The notes below the pieces were generated by a model. It did no database searches and was not told the DNA's origin. It saw nothing but the letters and a program-made list of their open reading frames with translations. From assembly GCF_028009165.1 (NCBI RefSeq), contig NC_079241.1, positions 5,146,001-5,210,000 on the forward strand: 64,000 bases of DNA, in the 5' to 3' direction. A program made the translations under genes and the position numbers. Below, piece after piece: positions 51,239 to 62,128 of the stretch (positions are counted from its first letter, which is position 1; each line of letters begins with the position of its first letter). The stretch is from Akanthomyces muscarius (lineage: Eukaryota; Ascomycota; Sordariomycetes; Hypocreales; Cordycipitaceae).

Positions 51239-52077
51239 ATGCTTCCTAGGCAGAGCTATGCGCCTACGCCACACAGCTATGTTCCCAATACAGCGCTTTC
51301 CGCATCAATCAATCTAGACGAGGTATACTTATAGACGGTGTCGCTGCTCGACCCTTAGCTACGGCTTCCGCTAACCAAGTACGTCATCGCTAAGGAAGTG
51401 ACCTTGACGAGCACGCGAGCAGAGCGCGACCTGCAAGATTCCCTCGCCGAACTTTTCAGTATTATAGTAACCCTCGACGAGTTGGAAAAGGCCTTTATAA
51501 AAGATGCCGTGTCAGAGGCGGAATATACAGAGATATGCGAGAGGTCGCTGCGGCAGTACAATGCGCTGCTAGCCGACGAGACCATTGCCCGAGAATTCGG
51601 CGGACTCGAAGAGTTCCAAGCAAAGTGGGATGTAAGAGGAAATGTTCGTCGACGTATTTTTCATTCTCGCGCTGACCAGAAATTTAGATTGAAGCTCCGC
51701 GCGCGACGAAACGACTTCAAGCTGGCATGCCCTCCACCATCACGACGCCCTCTTCGTCAGCCGCCGTTGGCTCATCCGACAGGAACAACACAAGTGGTGT
51801 CCTGATTCTCGAGGCAACACAGGACTTCATCACGTTTCTTGACGCCGTCAAACTTGGTCTGCTGTCCAAAGATCAGCTCCACCCTCTCTTGTCCGACGTT
51901 ATCCAGTCAGTCAACAAGGTGACGGACAAGGACTTTGAGAATAGAGGAAAGATTGTGCAATGGCTCATCACGCTCAATCAGATGAAGGCAAGCGAGGAAC
52001 TTAGCGAACAGCAGGCCAGAGAGCTGGACATGGATCTCCAGCAGGCGTACCAGGGCTTCAGACGAACATTGACGTAG
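51239..52077 (+). CDS. VPS28: ESCRT-I subunit VPS28
   Basis: Component of ESCRT-I, which sorts ubiquitinated membrane cargo into multivesicular bodies; it links ESCRT-I to ESCRT-II. Exons 51239-51322, 51395-51631 and 51688-52077 give 236 residues, the normal size. Seen: a short N terminus ending in SINLDE, the core-binding helical part TRAERDLQDSLAELFSIIVT and LEKAFIKDAVSEAEYTEICE, a flexible linker with TITTPSSSAAV, and the C-terminal four-helix domain with FITFLDAVKLGLLSKDQLHP and a terminal FRRTL. The intron acceptor at 51394 (CTAAG) gives Glu-Glu-Val, matching the family. Note that a 17-bp downstream acceptor-like site would break the frame. Confidence 0.95.
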
Positions 52078-52220
52078 CAAGCGGCCTGAAAATAGGACTC
52101 CTTTGGATCTATTACAGTAAACTAGCGGACGTCCTGCAAGGCGCGTGATAAAACGACCCAAATTCTATGCCATGCACTACCACTATCCCATTCATAAACA
52201 TCTCATCGTGATTCAGTGTC

Positions 52221-53675
52221 CTAGACCAGAAATGTCCAGAAGCTCGGATATACAAACTCTTCTTCGAATATCCTGCGCACCTGCTCCAGGACGAACTTTT
52301 CCACCTTGCCCACGTTTTTTAAGCTCTGCTTGCCGCCCTCGCGCCCTCCAATCTCGCTCTCGACCTTGATCTCCTGCAGCAGGCCGCCGAAGCGTGCATT
52401 CGTCCCCCGGCCACTCTCAGCCTCTCCGGCGGCTGCCGCTTGGCTGCCCTTGGAGCCTGGCCGGCCACCGCTACCATCCGCCGCCGCCGCTGCATTGCCG
52501 TCGTCCGGCCCGACGGCCGCGAGCGCATCGTCGGGGCTCAGGAAGCAAAAGTGCACGCGCTTCCGGATGTGTGCCAGCACGCCCACGCCGTCAAACGACA
52601 GGCCGGTAATGTTGAGCTTGAGCGGGATGCCCACGAAGCTCGGCATGGGGTAGTCGAGCAGGATCTCGGCCGTCAGGTTGAGGCGAATGTCACCCGCGTA
52701 CTGGATGCGAAAGACGGCCTGCACGTCCTCCGCGCGGGGCTCTCGTCGCCGCGGCGGCGGGGTCGTGGTGCTGTCCGGCAACGGCGCCGTCCTGTCGGCA
52801 TCGTTGCCGTCTTCGTCGCCATTGTCGTCGTAGTCCGAGTCGACGATGGCCGAGTCCGCATGCGGATCCCGCGTCGGCGGCCGCGAGTTGCCGATGGAGG
52901 TCGGCGCCAGCGTCGAGACGCTCGATTTTTCGCGGAGACCGCGCTGCGACGGGGAAGCCGTCGCAGACGCTGTCGACTGTAACGGCTGCACCGCATGTGC
53001 CCTAAAGCTTGAAGGAAAGTTGTCCACCGAGATGCTGCTCTGCGAAGGGTTGCGGCTGTGATTCGACGCCATGCGCGCCTCTGCCGCAGCAGCTGCTGCC
53101 GCTGCCTCGGCCGCCGACACGCTGTCGAACCCGTGACCGAGCCAGCTGTTGCTCATGTGTGCACCCGCGACGGCGGCCAGCGGCGTCTGCGTCCCCGTCC
53201 CGAGGTGGCCGTGGAGGTGGTAGCTCAGTCCCGGGCCGCCGAGCAGGCCCGGCGTCGACATGCCCATAAACGGGCTCCCCAAGTCATAGTGGTGATGCGA
53301 AAACTCATTCCGAATCGCCGTCTTGAGGTCCGCCGGCCGATTCCGGCTCATCTGGCGCTGCTGCCGCGACGCCTGATAGTCGCCGTGATGGTGGTGGTGG
53401 CCGTGGCCGTGCTCGTCCTCCTCATCCGCCTCGTCGTCGCTCTCGTCGTCCTCCAGCTCCTGCTCGTAAAAGTCCGGCAGCGGGTCTGCAATGTCCTTGA
53501 GCTCTAACGTCGGCGGGATGCTGCCAAAGTCGAAGCCGTGCACCGTGACCGACTTGATGAAGCGTGGCAGCGGCACGCTCTGGAACTTGTCGTGGATAAA
53601 GCCGCGGATGCGCTCCGCCAGCGCATCGCCGTCGGGCCCGCTCGTGAGCGTCTCCCAATTGAGTTCTATGGACAT
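52221..53675 (-). CDS. MDM12: MDM12, ERMES complex lipid-transfer subunit
   Basis: SMP-domain subunit of the ER-mitochondria encounter structure (with MMM1, MDM34, MDM10), which tethers the organelles and carries phospholipids. A single exon of 484 residues. Seen: the conserved N terminus [20 protein letters not shown] and [33 protein letters not shown], then a long low-complexity insert (acidic run, [11 protein letters not shown], poly-Ala, Ser-rich and PPPRRR stretches, about 75-310), then the second half of the SMP fold with [23 protein letters not shown] and the conserved end [24 protein letters not shown]. The insert is typical of filamentous-fungal MDM12 and varies between species. The ATG at 53675 matches the family start; upstream codons are leader. 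Confidence 0.96.
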   Translation of the reverse strand: MSIELNWETLTSGPDGDALAERIRGFIHDKFQSVPLPRFIKSVTVHGFDFGSIPPTLELKDIADPLPDFYEQELEDDESDDEADEEDEHGHGHHHHHGDYQASRQQRQMSRNRPADLKTAIRNEFSHHHYDLGSPFMGMSTPGLLGGPGLSYHLHGHLGTGTQTPLAAVAGAHMSNSWLGHGFDSVSAAEAAAAAAAAEARMASNHSRNPSQSSISVDNFPSSFRAHAVQPLQSTASATASPSQRGLREKSSVSTLAPTSIGNSRPPTRDPHADSAIVDSDYDDNGDEDGNDADRTAPLPDSTTTPPPRRREPRAEDVQAVFRIQYAGDIRLNLTAEILLDYPMPSFVGIPLKLNITGLSFDGVGVLAHIRKRVHFCFLSPDDALAAVGPDDGNAAAAADGSGGRPGSKGSQAAAAGEAESGRGTNARFGGLLQEIKVESEIGGREGGKQSLKNVGKVEKFVLEQVRRIFEEEFVYPSFWTFLV

Positions 53676-54078
53676 GGGAAGCGGGCGTCGTGATGGCAAA
53701 GAGTCATGGTGAGTTGAACGACCGACGTTGTAGTAAGGCGTCAACGTTCACGAAGACCCGCTTTATGAGTTTACGACCTGCACCAGTCTATGCCATACCG
53801 AGTTGATGCGATTAAATAAACTACACGACAGCGTCAGGGAAATTGTGTGGTTTTCCTCTTTTATAAGGTATAACAAGTAATACCGCTGGTTCAAAATGAC
53901 TTTACAAATAAGGTCAGCCTTGATAAAAATCATATCATCGTGTATTCGCTATGCATGCCAAAGTAATAGCTATATGCCCAATTCGAAAATACGATCCCAA
54001 ATCTTTCAACGCCGTACATTGTCCCAAACAAACAAATAATAAGTGTACCGAAAACAAAACATGTTCTCATCTCATCAT
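53676..54078. other. Intergenic region, MDM12 promoter
   Basis: Promoter of MDM12 and 3' flank of FAB1, AT-rich around 53815-54060. No gene seen. Confidence 0.45.
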
Positions 54079-57000
54079 TTACTTTTGTAGCTCGGGCTGG
54101 TCTTCAAACCTGGCACGTCCATAGTACACTGGGTACTGGGGATTATTAAACAGATGCCAGCAATTTGGCGCTTGCAGGATGTATCTAAATGCTCCGTGTT
54201 AGTAAAGCTGCAAGTGGTGTGGAAGTGTTACGCTCCGTACCTTGCCATCGCCTCTCGGAAGCGAGATTTGTACTCCTTTGGACTCGTAACAGTTGGTCGA
54301 TTGCGGCCACCGCCCGCGAACCCACGATCTTTGATCCAGCTTTCAAGCTTCTTGTCCCAAGTGTACGTCCTGATACAATCAATGATGCCCACCACAAGCT
54401 CTTTCCTGGCTTCATCGACGGCAATCATTAGAGAGTAGTCCATGACATCCTGTCGAGCGAGAAACAGTGTATCATTCCACACAGATGCTCTCAGTAGTTT
54501 CTTGGAATGCTCGCGGGCGAATAGGGGAGACTCGTATATATACTCGACCATGTTCTCATCCAAAAGCACTTCATTTTGCTCGCCTGTTGACTGAATCTTA
54601 CGGTTTCTCATAGAGCCCTTCAAGTCAAAAATTCGGGTCGGCGATCTGTCGTAAAACAAGTTCTCCATCAAGATCAGGTCAAGCTTCACATCTGTACCAG
54701 TAATCGGGTTCTTGATAATGACCTGGAAGAAGCCCAACATCTTGGCAATAACAGACGGCAAGTCGTGGAATAATGCTTCTGCCATGATGCTAAAGTAGCC
54801 GGGGGCGAAGTTCAAAAAAGCCGATGTCTCAATAGGAGACAATGACTAGTCAAAGTCAGTTTCTGCATTGTCTTGTTTCTGTCGTTTGTCACTTTACTCA
54901 CCTTCAACACCAATCTGTCGTCTAGTGTCTTCAAAAAGACAGACCGAGTTTTCCCACCACGAGAGTCCCACTTCATACAGCGCGAAAGAGACTCAACAAT
55001 GCGCCCAGCGATGCCACATTTCCTTCTCAGAGCGTCAAACTGCTCAGCATAGAATATCTTGCAAGTCATGACAGCCGCACCTTCCTTGAACTGATACTTA
55101 AGGTGCGTTCCGGTGATGCGCAACAAACTCTTCTCGAGCTCGCTTGCATCCGAATGACGCCCTAGGTGCTCCGACGCAGGCTTTGACTTGGGCTGCGCAG
55201 TGTCATCGGACAATTTATCTTGGGTCATTTCTTGGGGCTCGCGGCGGATGAGCTCGAGCTTGTTTTTGTAATCCTCGCTATTGAGGGCCAATGCGATGAC
55301 GGAACTTGGTTCGTCCTCGCGCACAATAACATTGGAGTCGACGAAAATGTGATCCGTCGGATTGATAGGATAGTCCAGTGCAGACCAGCCACTGGCAGAT
55401 CTTTCTGCCCAGAACTTGGTGAGGTACTTCATGAGCGTATTCTTTTGGTGTTTAGGAAGCTCCAGCGGAATTTCCTGTGTAGAATCGGCAATCTCTTTGA
55501 TGTCTGGGAGAAACTCGTCAGAAACACTGGGCTCTGTGTCGCTTGCACGCTCCTCTTCATCCGAGTCTTGGTGGTTTTCTCTACCAGTCGCGGTTTCATC
55601 TGTCCCGGCAACAGAAATTTGATCTGCTGCCTTCGGCGCAGAATCCATCGGGGTAGGTGACTCCGTCATCCGGCCAACCTTGACCACATCTGAATTTTCT
55701 GTCGGCTGAGTCGGATTAGAAGCTTGCTCAACTTTTCGCTCGCCAGTTGCCTCAGCTACTGCGGCTGGTTCCTCGAAAGCTGCATCCAAGTCGTCGTAAA
55801 CCTGAATTGTGACTCTCGTAGATGTCCTTGGAAGCAACGCGCGAGGGTATCGGAGACTAGCAGCTCGCTTCTTCTTGTCACGTATGCGCTCCTTCTCAAA
55901 CTCCCGGCTGATTTGTTCGAAGTGTCTCGTGAGAGTCGAAACCTTGGACTCTTTATCCTTCTTCTTGGTAATCAATCGAGGAATACCGGAGGTAGCAGAC
56001 TTCCCGCGCTGTTTCAGAGCTGACAGACCAAGCCTCTCCGATAAACGCTTATCAACTTTGATGAACCCCTCAGCTTGCGGCTCTGCAGCAGTTTCCACCT
56101 GATCTGCGGTGTTTGAGGAATTGCCAGGAGTCGTCCCGACCCTTGGAATGCGCTGGGGGTGCGAAACAGCCCTGACTATGGGAGGTGAGGAGCGTGGTAT
56201 GCCGCTCTCGTCTTCTTTGCTATTCAATGCGTCTTCACTTGCTTTCCGTGCTTGTTCACGTCGCATACGGTCCACCTTTTCCGTAAGCGATTGGCCATCG
56301 CCCATGGGGGCCGGTGTGTTATCATGAGCGACAGGTGGCAACACTGTTCTGGATGAATCAATCGACTCCGCGCTTTCAGCTCGCGAGGCTTCCACGCGTG
56401 CTTCCACGCGTGCTTTCTCTGGCGGCTGGCTGGGGCCAGATATGATCGACTCGGAGCCTGCCAAATCGAGTGCCTCGACACGCTCAATGGCACCTTCAGC
56501 GGGGATCTCGACCTTTTCGTTGCATTCGCCATTGTCCTTTCCTTCCGAAGTGCGCAAGAGACTCCCATCCATGTCTGTATATTCTGTTGGTTGAGTGCTC
56601 TTCTCGTCAATCTCAGAGAAGCTCTGCGATGGCCGATCGTCGCTATCGGTAGCCGAGTTCATCGTCTCCTCTGGGTTGGGCACAGACTCCTTCGACTCGT
56701 CGGTGAACATCTTCTTCAATTGCATCATTGTCAGCTGCCGCATATCTTTGTCTCCCAAGAAGTCTGCCTCAAACTTGGCGAAAGCTTGGTCCCACTCTCC
56801 CGCGACTTCCAACATTTCGCGCACAAGGCCATTGAAGGGAACGATTTCGTAATACTTTGAGTTTACGTAGACGCCCTCCAACTTGCGTAGCATGACTGGA
56901 AGTTCTCCTTGCATCTTCTTCGTGAGGACCTCGACTTCTGCTTTGCAAAGCTCAGCCTTCTCTGGCAAGACACTGTCAATGCGAATGCTCTGTAGTCTTG

Positions 57001-60000
57001 CTTTGACAGAAGACATAAACTTGCGCCAACGCTCTTCCATTCTGGTGAAAATCTCGTTCTTTAGCTTCAAATCATTCTGTACCTTCCAAGTGATTCTGGC
57101 TCTAGGGACCACAATCTCCAAAAGGTCAACAGGGTCCCAATGAATGCGAACTCGAGCGTCACTGAAGCTGAAGTAGCGAACATGATCTCGAGAGTGGTCA
57201 TGCGGGCAATCAATGCCGTGCTTGATGCGAAGGCCGCGGCCCCAGTAGAGCAGCTCGAGGTATTTTCCGAAGGAGTACTTATAGGTGGCATCAGACATGG
57301 GAACCTCCTCCGAGTCTTTCTTGCAAGTTTTGCAGTACGTCCACATGGTAATGCCATCCCCAAGGCTTTGGCGTCTAGTCACGTCCGGTGGCGCATTCTC
57401 CACGAAGACCGTAATGCGGTACTGATCGTGAACATAGGTACGATGATGTTCAATCAGCTTCCTGTCGCAACCATTTGACTCACAAACTGCATCCTTTGTT
57501 TCGGCAAGATCTTGAATGTATTGGCCAAGCGTGCAGTCTGGGTCCATGCCGGTGTATACGTGCTGCTCGTCGTAAAAATTAATTGCCACGAGACTGGGCT
57601 CCGTGCACGGTATTTTGGTTTCGGTGCAGATTTCTGAATATAACACAACAATATTTTGATGCGAGTAAGGATCGAACAGATCCAGATTGCCTTGGATATA
57701 CGCTTCCCATTGTCGAGTTCCCGTTTGGTAGTTGAATAACGCTTTGTCGTATTCGGCATCATGCATGGCATGGAGAATTTCCAGGATCTGCTTGGGCGCC
57801 TTTTGGCCAATCTTCTCGATCATTTCAGGTTTGATAAGCTGGAATTTTGCGCGGTCAGTGCTTGACTCGTCCTGTTCGTCAATAACTGTTTGGTCTCGCA
57901 GGCGCCGAAGGTACAGAAGCCGTCGTTCTTGTTCTCGCGCCCTCATCAAAACGTGCGGTTGGGTGAACTTGACATAGGGTGAGGCTGATAAAATCTTAGT
58001 CTCATATTTAGCCACCATGTCGCTGTAAAACGTCGGCATGGGCACATCATCTGGCACTGGAGGATCCCCCGTGCCACTGTCTTGCGAATCATGCAGGGAC
58101 GGGGGCTTTGGTCGTTCCTCGCTGGGCTGTCCAGTGTCGGCCGCGCCATCCAGATCAGCTTTCGCTGTAGCTTGAGCTTGTTGTTCGTTCTTCGTCGAAT
58201 CTTGTTGCGATGCGATGCGGACTGCTTGTTTTCCATCTTCGGCGGAGCTTGAGGTCTTGAAGCTTTCATTCATGACATAGGAGTTGGAAAGTGAGGTATC
58301 CCCTTCGTCTGGCTCGATGGACTCGTCTCGTAGAAGACTGGATTCTAATCGAAGGTTGTACACCACGTATGACATGAACTCTACGATGTACTTGATTTTT
58401 GACAGAGTGATACTGTCAGCTCCTCGCAAGGATATCGTACAGCCCAGGTCGGGACGACAGCCAGCAAGAAATATGTATGACTTCTTGCCGCGCACAAAGC
58501 TGTTGTTGACATAAGTCTTGACCTCGAAGCTTGAGCAGCGACCCGTGGAAACTGGCAAGGCTAGTCTATCCAGGGAGCTCAAGATGTCTGCTTCGGCGCA
58601 GCGAGCAACCGCTTCAATCACAGTGTGCTTGACGTTGTACGCAACGGAAATGTTAAGCTCTGCGAAAAGCTGCAATGCAATTCCAGACACACCCTTTTCA
58701 CAGAGTACAACTTGCGGTGAAAGTTTTGCCAGTCTTTGAACCACGATGCGCAAATATTCCCTCTCGCCTTCAATGACCGGCTGCAAGCTCATAAAATGCT
58801 GCTGGTGACGCTGATATTCGATAGGAAAGGTAACCAACAAAATGCGCGGATTCCCAATTCTGCGCGGCATGCTTTTTAAGGCCAGATTCTTGGTGAAAAC
58901 AACACCTGAGACGTACGAAGTGTCGCGTGGTCTGCCGCCAGGAATCTTCTTCAATTTGACATAATGGCGTATGTCCATATCCTCTCCTTTTATGACATTT
59001 GGTGAGACGTCATCGGTGCATTGAAGCAGAATGGGCACGAGAGATTTTTGCCAAGCTTCAGGTTCAGGGACTTCTGCGTCATCTAGGAGTTGATGCAGTA
59101 GCTTGTCTATATGCTTCAAACTCGAGTTGTTCAAGTCTGTGTTTGACGGTATGTTGAACGGTACAGAATCTCTGCGAGATGATCTCATTGCAAGGTGATC
59201 GCCGTTGTCATTCGGGACAAGAGCCTCGGTGGAGCCGGTCGGAGCTTTGTAAATGGCCGACTTTGGCCTCGGAGATGGCACATGATGGGCGCCACCACTG
59301 ACGTTGCTCATATTGCGTCTTCTGTTGCTTCTCCGGTGATTCAAAACACTTGTTGGTGCACTTGTCTCATCTGCGGCGCCGCGGCTGAAGTGGCTCATGC
59401 CACTGATACTCTTTTCTCCAGGCCGATGTCTATGTTTTCTGCCCGTATTCGTGAACGGGGATAGATTTGACTTTTCTTGCTCGAAGCCTGCAGAATGCAT
59501 GTCTGGTGTACTCATAGTCGCAAAAATGCTGACCTGTTCGTCTCCACTAGAGTCGTCCGACATAAAATCTGCGAGTTCGGGGTCTATTATGTTGTCGTCG
59601 TGAAAGGCAGGGAACTTAGACTTTTTGGGTGTATCATCATCAATGCCCTTCCTAAACGGAGCGCGTTCTTCGGGAGCACCTTTGAGGCGCCCAAGAAAGC
59701 CATGTTTTGAGTGGTGCCGTTTGTGTCCCGCTGAAGATTGAGGCCGTGCATTTGTCAGAGATTTCAGGGAGCGAGATGACCCTGGTCGGCTGAGTTGTGG
59801 CAATCCTATCTCTAGCACAGCAGAATTGCGATTTGAATCATTCACCCAACGTGTGGCCGGAATTGCCATCATCGGAGTAACACTGGGGCGTTGTCCACTG
59901 AAGGTTTCTGACGCAGTTGCCGCTGGATCGCTGTGTCTCTTTGGCTGCGATGGTGAGCTTTGGCCAGGCTTTGGTTGGCTGGGGCCAAATATTCTGGGCA

Positions 60001-61495
60001 TGAATGACTGTTCATCACCGGACTCTTCTGATGCACTTCCATCCAAACGGCGATTCATTGCTTCCAAACAACGTTTGCAAACACGCAGTGTGCCCTGGAC
60101 GCCAAACTTGTCTCCTGACACGAGCTTGGTGCACTTTGAATCAAAGATACAACCACAAGTTCTGCAGTGATGTTTTCTTCTGAATGCAGAAAACGGTGCT
60201 TGGCAGAGATAGCACTCTTTCACAGTGTCGTCTTTCATCCAAAACTCTTTGCTAAGCACATGCCGTCCCATTCTGTCCAGCTGGGCGCTCATGTGATCGG
60301 ACGCACCTTCACGGGCAGTGGTCGTGCCGGGAGCATGTGCATGTCCAGAGATGAGGTGCGCGTGTCCACTGCGTTGCGAAGGAACTTCATGATGATTTGA
60401 ATCAGAGCCTGACATTTCGACAGGGCTGTGTTGGGCTCCAGTCCGATCGAGCGAGGAATCGCGAGAGACAGAATACACCGTGGATCTAGAGCGACTTATT
60501 CGGTCAATCACGGCAGGCTTTCGCCTGAGGTGATCGGGGCTTAGCATAGATGAGTTTGCAGAGGGACTGCGTATGTGGTTTGCTGGAGCAGATGTCATTT
60601 GCAAACGAGGGGACATGGTGGGCGCGTCCACACTTCCATCGTAGCTAGAAGCATCATCTGTCTTTGCAATAGGTGGCAGCCTTCCCTCAGTAGCATCGTA
60701 GTGGGCTATATCTAATGTCGGAAGGCTGTGGTGCGTTTCGCTTCTTCCAAGACTTCGACGGGATTCGAGGCCACCACTGTCCTCTGTTCGAATGGTGCTT
60801 CGACTGGCATCTCTGTGAGAGTTATTTTGAGCTGTAACAGAGCCAGTGGCAGGGTCGATAGTAGAAGAGCCTCTTGACTTGCTTGCAAGAGTCGGGCGCC
60901 CAGATGACGAAGTTGGCTGCGACCCAGTGGCGAGCCCCGCACTGCCTCTGGAGGACGGCGGTTGAAGGCTACGGCTCTCTCCGGAGACGCTGGCGTTGCT
61001 GGAGGGCACTTCCGCTACCGAGATTGGTTGTGCAGATTCTGGCACAGTGGTGATGGCACTGTCGCTCCGATTCAGGGAGGAAACGGAAGTCTTGGAGATG
61101 TGACTGCCAGAGACTGATGTCCGTTTTGAGGCTGTCTCGATCGTCATGTCGTCATCCCGGCTCGTCGTTTTCGTTGGGCTCACGGCGCCTACTGCCTCTC
61201 GAAATCTAGTATAAAGTCCGCTGAGTCCGTGTTGGACAAGATCTCCGGTTGAAGCCTTGCCCTCAGCTGCGGGCGAGGCTCGAGGCGGAGGAGCAAAGTC
61301 GTTGAAGGTAGTGAGGGCACCAGACTGGCTTGCTGAGTTGTGTATCCTGTCAAGGGTGTTCGACATTTGCTCCTTGTCAATCACGGAGCTAGCGGAGATG
61401 GAAGTTGTAGAGTCGCGTCGATTTCTCCGACTGAACGGCGAGCCCCGATTCGACGCTGGAGACCCCGGCGCCTTGGCCGTTGTGCTGCTCGCCAT
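54079..61495 (-). CDS. FAB1: PI3P 5-kinase FAB1 (PIKfyve)
   Basis: Makes PI(3,5)P2 from PI3P on vacuole/endosome membranes, controlling vacuole size and trafficking. Exons 54902-61495, 54241-54845 and 54079-54184, with two 56-nt introns near the 3' end, give 2434 residues, normal for fungi. Seen: a long Ser-rich disordered N terminus; a FYVE zinc finger at about 418-480 with RRKHHCRTCGC; a Cpn60/TCP1-like chaperonin domain at about 850-1080; a cysteine-rich CCT-linked segment; long disordered Ser/Glu-rich stretches; and a C-terminal PIPK kinase domain at about 2060-2420 with FAPGYFSIMAEALFHDLPSV, IFDLKGSMRNRKI and DYSLMIAVDEARKELVVGIIDCIRTYTWDKKLE. Both C-terminal splice joins keep the frame (LVLK then SLSPIETSAF; AMAR then YILQAPN). 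The start MASSTTAKAP is the first ATG. Confidence 0.95.
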
Positions 61496-62128
61496 GGCTT
61501 ACACGACCCGAACACCAGGGAGTCGGTAGCAGGCACTTTAGCAGCTAACAGGTATGCGGATGCCAGCGTCATATGCAGTTGTCATGGTAATTTATGCAGT
61601 AGTCGAGCAGCACGATCCTGTATCGAACACAGCGTCTGCGTAGTTACGTTGAGAGGTGCGGTTGCAAAGGCTTGGCGGGCGTCCCTGGCGGGTTGCGCAG
61701 ACACAATCAGGGCGTGACTAGGCAAACTATGAGGTCGAGAAAAAGCTGTCTTGTGCTGCGCGGCCGAGAAATCTCGCGATGGTGTTGGCTGGTGCGGAGG
61801 TGTTGCAAAGAATGTGTTGCGGTGGCTGCCTTGGGATGCCGCAGCTTGCATCCATCTGGCGGGCAGACACGAGCTACGGCAGGCAGCTGGAGCTATCTGC
61901 ACAGGCTGGCTCCACCAGGTGACGCCACTCCTCCACGCGTTAAACATTTGAACTGTCGCGTTGCGCTAGCGATAAGCATCACAGCGGCCACCATCCGAAC
62001 GAAACGACGAGGGAAGCTCTTTTTCTTGACGAGAGCATTTGCAACAGCTCTTGCGGTACTACAGCTATTCAGTAACATAATCGCGCATCAAATCAGACAC
62101 TGTATGGTGGTGCATCTACGGCGCACAA
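61496..62128. other. Divergent intergenic region
   Basis: 633 bp between FAB1 (minus) and the unrecognised gene at 62129 (plus); presumably both promoters. No gene seen. Confidence 0.4.
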